Below, in pieces: positions 1-8,076 of a stretch of 46,111 nucleotides of DNA. The translations under genes and the position numbers were made by a program. The notes under the pieces were generated by a model. That model saw only the letters and a list, made by a program, of their open reading frames with translations. It made no database searches and had not been told where the DNA came from. Source of the stretch: Rhodospirillales bacterium (GTDB lineage: Bacteria > Pseudomonadota > Alphaproteobacteria > Dongiales > Dongiaceae); assembly GCA_009885795.1 (NCBI GenBank), contig VFKA01000018.1:1-46111 (forward strand). Direction: 5' to 3'. Position 1 is the stretch's first letter; every line of letters begins with the position of its first letter.

Positions 1-745
1 CGCCGACGATCGCCATCTCGCCCCATTTCACGCCTTGCGTGGTGATCAGCGTCGGAATGGCGACCGGCAGGGTCTTCACCGATTGCCCGCCCAGCATGAA
101 GGCATAGAGAAATTCGTTCCAGGCGAAGATGAAGCAGAGCACCGAGGTGGCGACGATGCCCGGGCGCAACAGCGGCAGCACCACGCGCAGCATCACCTGC
201 AGGCGCGAATAGCCCTCGACCATTGCCGCCTCCTCGAGATCGACCGGCAGGTCGCGGCAGAAGCTGCGCAAGACCCAGACATAGAAGGAGAGGTTGAACG
301 TCAGATAGACGATGACGAGGCCGATATGCGTGTCGATCAGGCCGATCTTGGAATAGATCAGGTAGAACGGAATCGTAAGGCACACCGGCGGCGCCATGCG
401 CGTCGCCAGGATGAACAGGAAGAGATCGTCGCGGCGCCACAGCTCGAACCGCGCGAAGGCATACGCCGCCGGCGTGCCGATGAGGACGACCAGCGCGGTG
501 CTGACAAGCGCGATGCCGAGCGAGGTCAGCAGGTTCCAATGGAACCCCTGCTCGATGATGTAGACGAAATGGTCCAGGGTCGGCTCGAACAGCCACACCG
601 TCGGGCGCTGGAACATGATGGCTTCCGGTTTCACCATCATCGAAGCCATCCAGAACACGGGGAACAGGATGACTCCGGCATAGAGGAGAACCAGCAGCGT
701 CACGACGTTGCGCCGGCGGTTGCTGGCTTCGAATCCGACCATCAT
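1..745 (-). CDS. CUT1-type ABC importer permease, MalG-like (3' end outside window)
   Basis: Inner-membrane permease of a binding-protein-dependent sugar/polyol-type importer. The reverse-strand reading frame is open from an ATG pair at 745/742 to the window edge, about 248 residues, so the C-terminus is missing. Visible are an N-terminal membrane segment (VVTLLVLLYAGVILFPVFWM), several further hydrophobic segments, and the cytoplasmic EAA loop (LEEAAMVEGYSRLQV) followed by the LPLLRPG stretch that docks on the ATPase. It is the last gene seen of a five-gene operon on this strand (ATPase, ATPase, binding protein, permease, this permease). The REP-like repeat upstream separates it from the first permease gene. 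Substrate unknown. Confidence 0.9.
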   Translation of the reverse strand, partial: MMVGFEASNRRRNVVTLLVLLYAGVILFPVFWMASMMVKPEAIMFQRPTVWLFEPTLDHFVYIIEQGFHWNLLTSLGIALVSTALVVLIGTPAAYAFARFELWRRDDLFLFILATRMAPPVCLTIPFYLIYSKIGLIDTHIGLVIVYLTFNLSFYVWVLRSFCRDLPVDLEEAAMVEGYSRLQVMLRVVLPLLRPGIVATSVLCFIFAWNEFLYAFMLGGQSVKTLPVAIPTLITTQGVKWGEMAIVG

Positions 746-790
746 CAACTCTCCTAGCGGACCGCTGAAAAAACCACGCTCGCCATTTCA

Positions 791-884
791 CCCTTCGAGA
801 CGGCCGCTGGCGCGGCCTCCTCAGGGTGAGGTACCTTGTCGATGACAAACGACCTCATCCTGAGGAGCGAAGCGTCTCGAAGGA
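791..884. repeat. REP-like inverted repeat between the two permease genes
   Basis: Two related arms in opposite orientation: CCTTCGAGACG at 792-802 pairs with CGTCTCGAAGG at 873-883, and the inner segment at 819-831 pairs with 852-866 with one mismatch. The layout resembles the short palindromic intergenic elements scattered in many alphaproteobacterial chromosomes. It lies inside the transporter operon, so it may form a stem-loop in the mRNA. Confidence 0.8.
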
Positions 885-920
885 GGAGGTCGTTTGCCGG
901 CATCATCTTTCAGGGGCTTG

Positions 921-1841
921 CTAAAACGCCTTCAGGCGTTTCTTGGCGATCTGGTAAAACAAGCTGCAGAAAACGAAGAACACCAGCCAGACCAGCACCG
1001 CCAGCGCGGTCGCCTTGCCGATCTCCCAGTATTCGAACACGATCTTGTAGGCGAGGATGCTGGGCGATTCGGTCGCCGTGCCCGGCCCGCCGCCGGTCAG
1101 GATGAAGATCGAATCGAAGATCTTGAAGGCGTCGATGAGGCGCAGCAGCCCGACCACGGCCAGCACCGGCGCCAGCATCGGCAGCGTGATCCGGAAGAAC
1201 ACCTGAACCGGGTCGGCGCCGTCGACCGCGGCGGCGCGATAGGGATTGAGCGGCAGGGCCTGGAGCCCCGCGAAGAACGCCAGCATCATGAACGGCGTCC
1301 ATTGCCAGATATCGACGAAGATCAGGGTATAGAGCGCCAGAGTCGGCGAAGCGAAGGCCGAGGTCTCCGACAGGATGTCGAAGCGCTCGAGTATATTATA
1401 GGATAGAATACCCCAAGACCCCGCGAGCATGATCTTCCACAGCAAGCCGACGACGATCGGCGCCATCATCGTCGGAATGAAGAGGAAGGGCACGACGAAG
1501 CGCTCGAAGCGCACGCCCTGCTGCAGCACGAGCGCGCCGACGAGCCCCAGCATGAACTCGATCGGCACGGCGATCGTCACGAAGACGAACGCCACCCACA
1601 TGCTGTTCCAGAACCGTCCATCGGTCAGCAGCGCGGCGTAGTTGTCGAACCAGGCAAAGCCGCGCACCTGGCCGTACTTGACCTCGTGCAGGCTGAGATA
1701 GGCGGCATAGAGAAACGGCACCAGGCTGACGATCGTGAGCGTGATCATCGTCGGCGCGATCAACAGATAAGGGTACCAGAGCCCGCTGTCCCGCCGGGCG
1801 GGCTTGGCCGGTGCGACCGGCGCGGCGTCGATGGTGCTCAT
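921..1841 (-). CDS. CUT1-type ABC importer permease, MalF/UgpA-like
   Basis: 306-residue inner-membrane permease. An N-terminal cytoplasmic tail rich in Ala/Pro (residues 1-22) is followed by a first membrane segment (LLIAPTMITLTIVSLVPFLY) and about five more. The EAA loop reads YRAAAVDGADPVQVFFRITL and is followed by the family motif FILTGGGPGTATE. Length and topology fit MalF/UgpA-type permeases. It pairs with the MalG-like permease downstream to form the translocation pore. It follows the binding-protein gene, from which it is separated by a strong stem-loop. Confidence 0.93.
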   Translation of the reverse strand: MSTIDAAPVAPAKPARRDSGLWYPYLLIAPTMITLTIVSLVPFLYAAYLSLHEVKYGQVRGFAWFDNYAALLTDGRFWNSMWVAFVFVTIAVPIEFMLGLVGALVLQQGVRFERFVVPFLFIPTMMAPIVVGLLWKIMLAGSWGILSYNILERFDILSETSAFASPTLALYTLIFVDIWQWTPFMMLAFFAGLQALPLNPYRAAAVDGADPVQVFFRITLPMLAPVLAVVGLLRLIDAFKIFDSIFILTGGGPGTATESPSILAYKIVFEYWEIGKATALAVLVWLVFFVFCSLFYQIAKKRLKAF

Positions 1842-1878
1842 GGGAGTCGAGGCTTCATGGGGATGCCGGCCCGCGAAA

Positions 1879-1908
1879 GGGCCGCCGGCTAACCGATGCC
1901 GGCGGCCC
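1879..1908 (-). promoter_or_regulatory. intercistronic stem-loop downstream of binding-protein gene
   Basis: Perfect 11-bp GC-rich arms, GGGCCGCCGGC at 1879-1889 and GCCGGCGGCCC at 1898-1908, with an 8-nt loop. It starts 20 nt after the stop codon of the binding-protein gene. No T-tract follows, so it is more likely an mRNA-stabilising or attenuating hairpin (as known between malE and malF) than a full terminator. The second importer has a similar structure at 25629-25656. Confidence 0.75.
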
Positions 1909-1928
1909 GTCCGGAGCCTATGCCGCCG

Positions 1929-3338
1929 CTAGGGCAGCAGGCATTTTTCGCAGATGGCCAGCATCAGTTCCTGGCCTTTCTTGGCACCGTCCTCGGGCGA
2001 CAGCGTGCCGAGGCCGACTTCCTGGGCAATGCCACCGATCGCATCGTAGAGCTCGTAGATCTTCGGTGCGCGCGGCTTGGCAACGCCGTCCGACAGCGAC
2101 CCCTTCATGGCCACGAACAACTCGGCGAGCGGCGTGTCCGTGTAGACCGTCTGGTTCCACATGCTGTTTCGCATTGGCACCGCGCCTTTCATGCTTTCCG
2201 CCAGTTTCAGTTGGGTGGCTTTGTCCGTCATCCATTGCAAGAAGAGATAAGTCGCCTCGGGATTCTTGCTCGCCTTGCTGAGAATGAGGATCGAGGGTTC
2301 CGTTTCCGCCGAGCGAGCGCCCTTGTATTCGCCGTTGTAGGGAACCCGCCGGTAAGTGAACTGCCCGGTGAGAGGCGACGCGCCGGGGCGATCGACGCCA
2401 AGGACGAAGTCACTCCAGGCGATCGTCTGGGCGACGATGCCTTGCCCCATGATCGTCGGCACATCGATCAAAGAAGCTTCGGCTTGGCCTGGAGGCGCGA
2501 ACTTCCACAATTCCGCCCAGAACTTGAGGGCCGCGACGACTTCGGGCGTATCGAAGCTCGGCCGCCCTTCGGCGTCGAACAAGTCGCCGCCGAAATTCTT
2601 GATGATCCCGTTCCAAAGGAGCGGCACGGTGGAGCCGCCCTTGATGCCCTCTTGCAGCATCCCGTAGAAATCGCTCTCCAGCGCCTTGCCGGCGAGCTTT
2701 TCTCCCTTCTTGCGGGTGAAGAACTCGGCGATGTCGCGCATCTGCTGCATGGTTTCGGCCGGCGCCAAATCGTAGCCGTACTTGGCCTTGAACGCCGCCT
2801 GCTCATCCGGGTGTTCGAGCAGATCCTTGCGCGCCCAGTAGATCGAGTTGTACGCCCAGGTGAGGAACGCGTAGGTCTTGCCGCCGTATTTGGAGGACGA
2901 GCTCCAGCCCGGCTCGATGATGTCGGCAAGGTCGATGTCGGGGCTGGTCAGTTTCTCGTTGGCAAGATAATCGTCGATCGGAGCCAGCACGCCGGCATCG
3001 AGCAACAGGCCGGCTTGCGCCGAGTGCAGCAGGATGGCATCGAATTCGCCCTGGCCCGACAGCAGATCGGCCTGGCCGCGGCTGATGACCTCGAAATGGT
3101 TGAGCAGCTGATAGTTGACGTTGATGCCGGTCTCCTCGTTGAACTGAGGCACCAGCTTGGCGAAGGCTTCCTGAAGCGGCGTAATCTCGTCGAGAATAGT
3201 GACCGTCGTGCCCTTGTAGGGTTCCGCCGCCTCCTTGTAGGACCAGGCGCCGGCGGTTCCGGCCCAAGCCACCACGCCGAGGCCGGCCAGGACCGTGGTC
3301 GCGGCGCGGAGCCGGCTCAACTTACCCTTGGTGCGCAT
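1929..3338 (-). CDS. extracellular solute-binding protein, family 1 (CUT1 importer)
   Basis: 469-residue periplasmic binding protein that delivers substrate to the importer. The start at 3338 is chosen because an AAGGAGGGG ribosome site lies just upstream and it begins a proper signal peptide (MRTKGKLSRLRAATTVLAGL, then a hydrophobic run ending TAGA|WSYKEAAEPY). The rest has the mixed alpha/beta pattern of family 1 binding proteins, such as GQGEFDAILLHSAQAGLLLDAG and a late LFLQWMTDKATQ segment. The mature N-terminus pattern AWS-x2-EAA-x-PY-x-G is shared with the second binding protein at 24172. Gene order is two ATPases upstream and two permeases downstream. The ligand cannot be read from sequence; neighbours suggest an amide or organic-acid-like molecule (inference). 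Confidence 0.93.
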   Translation of the reverse strand: MRTKGKLSRLRAATTVLAGLGVVAWAGTAGAWSYKEAAEPYKGTTVTILDEITPLQEAFAKLVPQFNEETGINVNYQLLNHFEVISRGQADLLSGQGEFDAILLHSAQAGLLLDAGVLAPIDDYLANEKLTSPDIDLADIIEPGWSSSSKYGGKTYAFLTWAYNSIYWARKDLLEHPDEQAAFKAKYGYDLAPAETMQQMRDIAEFFTRKKGEKLAGKALESDFYGMLQEGIKGGSTVPLLWNGIIKNFGGDLFDAEGRPSFDTPEVVAALKFWAELWKFAPPGQAEASLIDVPTIMGQGIVAQTIAWSDFVLGVDRPGASPLTGQFTYRRVPYNGEYKGARSAETEPSILILSKASKNPEATYLFLQWMTDKATQLKLAESMKGAVPMRNSMWNQTVYTDTPLAELFVAMKGSLSDGVAKPRAPKIYELYDAIGGIAQEVGLGTLSPEDGAKKGQELMLAICEKCLLP

Positions 3339-3383
3339 TCTCCCCTCCTTTGCTAGCGTTACGCCGCGGATGCCGTTCATCGG

Positions 3384-4499
3384 TCACCGCGCCGGTTCGA
3401 TGCTCTTGCCCGTCACGGCATCGAAGAGCACCAATCTCACATTGTTGACTGTGACGGTAATCGCTTGCTTCGTCTCGAATCGCTCGGGCCGCGTCGACTT
3501 TGCCTTGACGATGCTATCGCCCAGCCGCGCCGAGATGAGATTATACTTGCCGAACGGCTCGAAGGTATAGATCTCGCCCGGCGCGCCCTTGCCGCTTCCG
3601 GCGGGGTCGACTTCGATCTCCGTCGCCCTGACGCCGAGATAGACGTCGCCCTCGCCCGGGCGCCGCTCGCTGGCGCGCCCGAGCGCATCGGGCAGCGTCA
3701 CGTTCACGGCCTCGTTGACAAAGGCAAGCACGCCGTTGTTCCGCTGTATCCGGCCCCGCAGCAGATTCATCGCCGGGTCGCCGATGAGCCGCGCCACCTT
3801 CGTGTTGGCCGGCGCGTTGTAGACCTCCTGTGGCGTTCCGACCTGTTCGAGCACGCCGTCGATGAGCACGCCCACGCGGTCGCCCACCGACAACGCCTCG
3901 AGGCCGTCCGGCGTGCTCCAAAGCGTCGGCACCGCGATTCCGGTCAGGCGCCGGCGGATCGCCGCGCGCAGCTTGTGCCGCAACTTGGCATCGAGATGCG
4001 AGATCGGCTCATCGAGCAGGTGAACCGACGGTTCTTGCACCAGCAAGCGGCAGAGCGCCACGCGCTGCTTCTGGCCGCCCGACAATTGGCTGGGCAGGCG
4101 TCGATCCAGATTGCCGATTTCCACGAGTTCAAGCACCGCGCGCACGCGTTCGCCGATCGCCTTCTCGTCGTAACGGCCGGCATTGACCGGCGAGCGCAAC
4201 GGAAAGGCGACGTTGTCGAACACGCTGAAGCGCGGATAGAGCGCATAGGATTCGAACATGTAGCCGACGCCGCGCTGCTGCGGGGCGAGGCCGTCCATGG
4301 CACGCCCGGCCAGCATGATCCCGCCGGCGGTCGGTCTATCGATGCCGCTGATCAAGCGACAGGTCGTGGTCTTACCGGCGCCCGACGGGCCGGTCAGCGC
4401 GACGATCTCGCCGGCCGCGATGTCAAGATCGAGGCCGCGCAGCGCATGGACCTTGCCATAGCGCATTTCGACCGCTCGAAGGCAGAGATCTTGCGGCAT
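3384..4499 (-). CDS. ABC importer ATPase 2, MalK/UgpC type with altered H-loop
   Basis: 371-residue ATP-binding subunit. It has Walker A GPSGAGKTT (about residues 38-46), signature LSGGQKQRVALCRLL, Walker B VHLLDEP with its Glu, and a C-terminal regulatory (TOBE/MalK-like) domain. The switch histidine expected in a VTHD-type H-loop is absent: the aligned segment reads LWSTPDGLEAL. It is adjacent to a second, canonical ATPase gene (18 bp upstream), so the transporter probably uses an ATPase heterodimer with one impaired site. A pair of ATPases with two permeases and one binding protein recalls the GlpSTPQV glycerol-type importers (family knowledge). Substrate not assigned. Confidence 0.92.
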   Translation of the reverse strand: MPQDLCLRAVEMRYGKVHALRGLDLDIAAGEIVALTGPSGAGKTTTCRLISGIDRPTAGGIMLAGRAMDGLAPQQRGVGYMFESYALYPRFSVFDNVAFPLRSPVNAGRYDEKAIGERVRAVLELVEIGNLDRRLPSQLSGGQKQRVALCRLLVQEPSVHLLDEPISHLDAKLRHKLRAAIRRRLTGIAVPTLWSTPDGLEALSVGDRVGVLIDGVLEQVGTPQEVYNAPANTKVARLIGDPAMNLLRGRIQRNNGVLAFVNEAVNVTLPDALGRASERRPGEGDVYLGVRATEIEVDPAGSGKGAPGEIYTFEPFGKYNLISARLGDSIVKAKSTRPERFETKQAITVTVNNVRLVLFDAVTGKSIEPAR

Positions 4500-4517
4500 C
4501 GGTCTAGGCCCCGCCCC

Positions 4518-5648
4518 TCATTGCCGCGCCACGAGATTGGCGCCGCTGGCCCGGTCGAACAGATTGATGCGCTCCGCCCGCAGTCGAACCGTAACCGCTT
4601 CGCCCATGGCGGCGCTGCCGGAGGCCGGCACTTCCAAGGTGACGCTCGGGGACGCCCCTGTCTGTCCGCCCGTTGCCAATTTGACCGTGAGTACGTCGCT
4701 GTCGCCGCGCGACTCGCGCCAATCGACGATGCCGGCCAGCGTGCCGTCCCCGGCGCCAGCCGACCCCCGCATCAAGTCGATGTGCTCCGGCCTGATGCCA
4801 AGAATGAGTTCGCCACCGGCCCCGACCCCGCCGAGCGTGCGCGCGACCTGCCCGCCGATGGCGACCCGCCAGCTGCCGCCGTCGAGCAGCACCGCGTCGG
4901 CGTCCTGGCGAACGGTGACCGGCAGCAGGTTCATCGGCGGCTCGCCGATGAAGTCGGCGACGAACATGTTGGCGGGCCGGTCATAGAGCGCCTGCGGTTC
5001 GTCGACCTGCTGCAGCACGCCATGATTCATGACCGCGACGCGGTCGGACATGGCGATGGCCTCGGTCTGGTCGTGGGTGACCAGAATGGCCGTCAATCCG
5101 GCGGTCTTCTGCAGGCGCTTGATCTCGGCCCGAAGCTGGACTTTCTGATCTCCATCGAGATGGCTCAACGGCTCGTCGAACAGGATGAGTTCCGGATCGC
5201 GCACCAGCGCCCGGCCGATCGACACGCGCTGTTGCGCCCCGCCGCTGAGGCCCCTGACGTTTTCATGGCGAAGCGATTGGAGCCCCAGCAACTCCAGCGC
5301 GCCATCGACGCGCTCCTTGAGCGCCTGTTCCCGAACCCTTCGGATGCGCAGCGGAAAAGCGACGTTCTCGAACACCGACAGGTGCGAATAAAGCGCGTAA
5401 TCCTCGAACACCATCGCGATGTTCCGTTCGCGGGGCGCGAGCTGGCTGACCGGCCGGTCGTCGAAAAGGATCTCGCCCTTCGATACGACCTCGACGCCCG
5501 CGATCATCTTCAGGGTCGAGCTCTTGCCGCAGCCGGACGGCCCCAGCAACGCCAGCATTTCGCCGTCGCCGCAGGTCAGGCGCAGGTCCTTCACGGCCGC
5601 GAGAGGGCCATAAAACTTCCACACGCCGTCGAGCGTTATGCGCGCCAT
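4518..5648 (-). CDS. ABC importer ATPase 1, MalK/UgpC type (canonical)
   Basis: 376-residue ATP-binding subunit and first gene of the minus-strand importer operon. Start at 5648 (MARITLDGVWKFYG) is chosen because homologous ATPases begin here; an open frame extends upstream to 5780 but would overlap the divergent cupin gene. It has Walker A GPSGCGKSS, Q-loop region VFEDYALYSHL, signature LSGGAQQRVSIGRAL, Walker B LILFDEP and an intact H-loop VTHDQTEA, then a C-terminal domain with GIRPEHIDL. Unlike its neighbour at 3384 all catalytic motifs are present. The 122-bp divergent gap to the cupin gene must hold promoters for both directions, but I see no clear consensus boxes there. Confidence 0.93.
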   Translation of the reverse strand: MARITLDGVWKFYGPLAAVKDLRLTCGDGEMLALLGPSGCGKSSTLKMIAGVEVVSKGEILFDDRPVSQLAPRERNIAMVFEDYALYSHLSVFENVAFPLRIRRVREQALKERVDGALELLGLQSLRHENVRGLSGGAQQRVSIGRALVRDPELILFDEPLSHLDGDQKVQLRAEIKRLQKTAGLTAILVTHDQTEAIAMSDRVAVMNHGVLQQVDEPQALYDRPANMFVADFIGEPPMNLLPVTVRQDADAVLLDGGSWRVAIGGQVARTLGGVGAGGELILGIRPEHIDLMRGSAGAGDGTLAGIVDWRESRGDSDVLTVKLATGGQTGASPSVTLEVPASGSAAMGEAVTVRLRAERINLFDRASGANLVARQ

Positions 5649-5770
5649 GCGCCGACCCCGCCGCCACGACCCGCTTCCCGCCGCCAAGCCAATGCGCCAG
5701 TATCCACGCGGCCGCCGGGGCCGGTCCCTGTACCGGGCCGCCGCCGGCCTGTGACAAAAGGAGAGACACG

Positions 5771-6190
5771 ATGATCGCATTCAAGCTTGGCGGCGAACGC
5801 TTGGCGCTGGACGTCTGGGGACCGCCGGAACGGCTGTCGGCGGTCACGCTGCAGGGTTCGCCGATCATGCACGGCAAGCAGCTTTACAACGCCGGCGAAG
5901 GCGCCATCGCCACCGGCATCTACGAAGTCACGCGGGGCAAGTTCAAGGTGATCTATCCCTTTCACGAACACGCCACCGTTCTTTCCGGTGAGGTCGTGCT
6001 TTCGGACGAGGCCGGCAATAGCGTCACCTATGGTCCCGGCGATTCCTGGTTCTGCCATCAGGGCGAAGTCATTACCTGGGACGTGAAGTCCGAGCGACTG
6101 CGCAAGTGTTTCTTCGTGGTGACCTCGGACCGCTTCGTGACGGTCGCTCCGACGCGAAACCCTGAATCCCGTTACCAAGCGGTCGGATAA
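5771..6190 (+). CDS. cupin-domain protein (DUF861/ureidoglycine-aminohydrolase-like cupin)
   Basis: 139-residue single-domain cupin preceded by a good ribosome site (AAAGGAGAG, 5757-5765). The two cupin motifs are visible as the PFHEHATVLSGEVVLSDEAG region, including the HEH metal-ligand-like pair, and YGPGDSWFCHQGEVITWDV. Small cupins of this type are often isomerases, lyases or metabolite-binding proteins in catabolic operons; none of these can be chosen from sequence. It is transcribed divergently from the importer and lies 218 bp before the operator-controlled amidase gene. Confidence 0.82.
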   Translation: MIAFKLGGERLALDVWGPPERLSAVTLQGSPIMHGKQLYNAGEGAIATGIYEVTRGKFKVIYPFHEHATVLSGEVVLSDEAGNSVTYGPGDSWFCHQGEVITWDVKSERLRKCFFVVTSDRFVTVAPTRNPESRYQAVG

Positions 6191-6319
6191 GCCGATCATG
6201 CGCGCCGCCGGCGCGGAGCGGCGTGCCGGTGACCCAGCGGCGGCAACAGGGTATGCCTCTCGCATCGCTTCTCAGACCCGCACTTGTTCCCGGATACGCG
6301 CGCCGTTGGAACCCTAACA

Positions 6320-6349
6320 TTTACATGTATAGACAATCACGCCTAGACT
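6320..6349 (+). promoter_or_regulatory. putative promoter with GntR/HutC-type operator upstream of amidase
   Basis: TTTACATGTATAGACAA at 6320-6336 is identical over 17 bp to 11036-11052. It contains GTATAGAC, which fits the GT-N-TA-N-AC pattern described for HutC-subfamily GntR operators. A -35-like TTTACA (6320-6325) and a -10-like TAGACT (6344-6349) are 18 bp apart, so the operator would cover the -35 box and spacer, as expected for a repressor. Confidence 0.65.
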
Positions 6350-6407
6350 GCGGTGGCAAGCCGTTATGCGCCGGCCGGCCAGGCGGGCGGAGCGAGGGAG
6401 GCCGACA

Positions 6408-7343
6408 ATGAAACACCATGAACTGGCATCGACACCCGACACCGTCAGGTGGGGCTGCTTCGATGCCACGTTTCCGCCGGTGCTGGAAGTCGAATCCGGC
6501 GACCGGGTGACCATCCACACGGTGTCCGGCGAACCCGAGGATATGCCGCCGGCCGGTTTCACCCTGCTTCCCGAACACAAGGCCATACTGAAATCGGTCG
6601 AGCGCGGTCCCGGACCCCACTTCACGACCGGGCCGATCTGGGTGAACGGCGCCAAGGCCGGCGACGTTCTCGAGGTCCGCATCCTCGATATTCAACTGCG
6701 CCAGGATTGGGGCTGGAACCTCATTCAGCCGCTGCTCGGCACCCTGCCGGAGGACTTCCCCACGCTGCGCCGGCTTCATATCCCGCTCGACCGTAACGCC
6801 GGGACCGCGCGGCTGCCCTGGGGCCTCGAACTGCCGCTACGCCCCTTCATGGGCATCCACGCGGTGGCGCCGCCAAAGGAGTGGGGTCGCGTCACCTCGG
6901 TCATTCCCCGCGCCCATGGCGGCAACATGGACAACAAGGAATTCATCCCGGGCACGACGATCTACTTCCCGGTCTTCAACGACGGCGCGCTTTTCGTGGC
7001 CGGCGACGGCCACGGCGTGCAGGGCGATGGCGAAGTCTGCCTGACCGCGATCGAGACCGCGCTCACCGGTACGTTCGAACTCATCGTGCGCAAGGATATG
7101 CATCTGGCCGGCCCGCGCGCGGAGACGCCGACCCATTTCCTGACCATGGGATTCGACACGGATTTGGACGATGCCGCGAAGATGGCGTTGCGCGACATGA
7201 TCCGGCTGATCAAGGAGAAGCGCGGGTTGTCGAGCGAGGACGCCTATACGCTGTGCAGCCTCGCCGCCGACCTGCGGGTGACGCAGACGGTCGACGTGAA
7301 CAAGGGCATCCACTGCATGCTGCCGAAATCGACATTGATCTGA
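6408..7343 (+). CDS. acetamidase/formamidase family protein (FmdA/AmdA)
   Basis: 311-residue cytoplasmic amidase that would hydrolyse a short-chain amide to its acid and ammonia. Start at 6408 is chosen by its GAGGGAGG ribosome site; an upstream in-frame start at 6366 has none. Family signatures are GDRVTIHTVSG near the N-terminus, AHGGNMDNKEF, and GDGHGVQGDGEVCLTAIE, which matches the GD-x-H-x2-QGDGEVC-x-TAIE block of the second amidase at 23184. A conserved C-terminal segment (EDAYTLCSLAADLRVTQTVD) is also shared. It is followed after 4 bp by the alpha/beta hydrolase, and a candidate operator lies 72 bp upstream. The actual substrate may differ from acetamide or formamide. Confidence 0.92.
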   Translation: MKHHELASTPDTVRWGCFDATFPPVLEVESGDRVTIHTVSGEPEDMPPAGFTLLPEHKAILKSVERGPGPHFTTGPIWVNGAKAGDVLEVRILDIQLRQDWGWNLIQPLLGTLPEDFPTLRRLHIPLDRNAGTARLPWGLELPLRPFMGIHAVAPPKEWGRVTSVIPRAHGGNMDNKEFIPGTTIYFPVFNDGALFVAGDGHGVQGDGEVCLTAIETALTGTFELIVRKDMHLAGPRAETPTHFLTMGFDTDLDDAAKMALRDMIRLIKEKRGLSSEDAYTLCSLAADLRVTQTVDVNKGIHCMLPKSTLI

Positions 7344-7347
7344 CGCC

Positions 7348-8076
7348 ATGTCGATCTTCGTTCTGGTTCACGGCTCGTTTCACGGGGGCTGGGCCTGGAG
7401 CCGACTCGTCCCACTGCTCGAACGCGCGGGCCACAAGGCGGTGGCGCCGAACCTGCCCGCCAGCGCCGGCGACCCGGCACCGCTCGGCGAGGCCAATCTC
7501 GCCGGATATACGAATCGTATCGCCGAGGTCATCGATCGAGAGAGCGAGCCGGTCATCCTGGTCGGCCACTCGATGGGCGGCATCGTCATCACGCAAACAG
7601 CCGAGCTGCGGCCGGAGCGGATAAGGCTGCTCGTCTATGTCTGCGGTTTCCTGCTGACGGACGGCGACACGCTCGTCGGTTTTCTCGACGCCAGCAAGGA
7701 TTTGGCCGGCGACGAGCTGGTTCTCAATAACATGCGCATCGCCGAGGACGGCCAAACCGCGAGCTTCGATCCGAACATGGCCCAGACCGTCTTCTACAAT
7801 TGCTGCCGGGACGAGGACGCGGCCTGGGCGGCCGGGCAGCTGCGCCCGCAGCCGCTGGCGGTCTACAAGGATCCGCTGCGCATCACCGACGGGCGGTTCG
7901 GGCGGACCCCCCGCGTCTATATCGAAACGCTGCGGGATCGGGCCATCGACCCCGCCTACCAGAAGAAGATGTACACGCGCACGCCGTGCCGCGAGGTCAT
8001 CGCCCTGGACACCGACCACACGCCGTTCCTGGCGATGCCCGAGGCGTTCGCGAAGCTTCTTATCGGGTTGGTTTAG
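7348..8076 (+). CDS. alpha/beta-fold hydrolase (esterase/hydroxynitrile-lyase-like)
   Basis: 242-residue single-domain alpha/beta hydrolase. The N-terminal strand with oxyanion loop FVLVHGSFHGGWAW, the nucleophile elbow GHSMGG (Ser75) and a late His224 in DTDHTPF give a plausible catalytic triad; the acid is probably the Asp in RDRAIDP. The overall pattern resembles the plant-type methyl-esterase and hydroxynitrile lyase branch, but bacterial members have many substrates. It starts 4 bp after the amidase stop, so it is cotranscribed with it. Its last 17 bp overlap the 3' end of the convergent reductase gene. Confidence 0.88.
   Translation: MSIFVLVHGSFHGGWAWSRLVPLLERAGHKAVAPNLPASAGDPAPLGEANLAGYTNRIAEVIDRESEPVILVGHSMGGIVITQTAELRPERIRLLVYVCGFLLTDGDTLVGFLDASKDLAGDELVLNNMRIAEDGQTASFDPNMAQTVFYNCCRDEDAAWAAGQLRPQPLAVYKDPLRITDGRFGRTPRVYIETLRDRAIDPAYQKKMYTRTPCREVIALDTDHTPFLAMPEAFAKLLIGLV

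Noticed and set aside
6072-6320. Minus-strand small ORFs in the gap upstream of the amidase
   Set aside because: They lack ribosome sites and extend antisense into the cupin gene; the gap is better explained by the promoter and operator.
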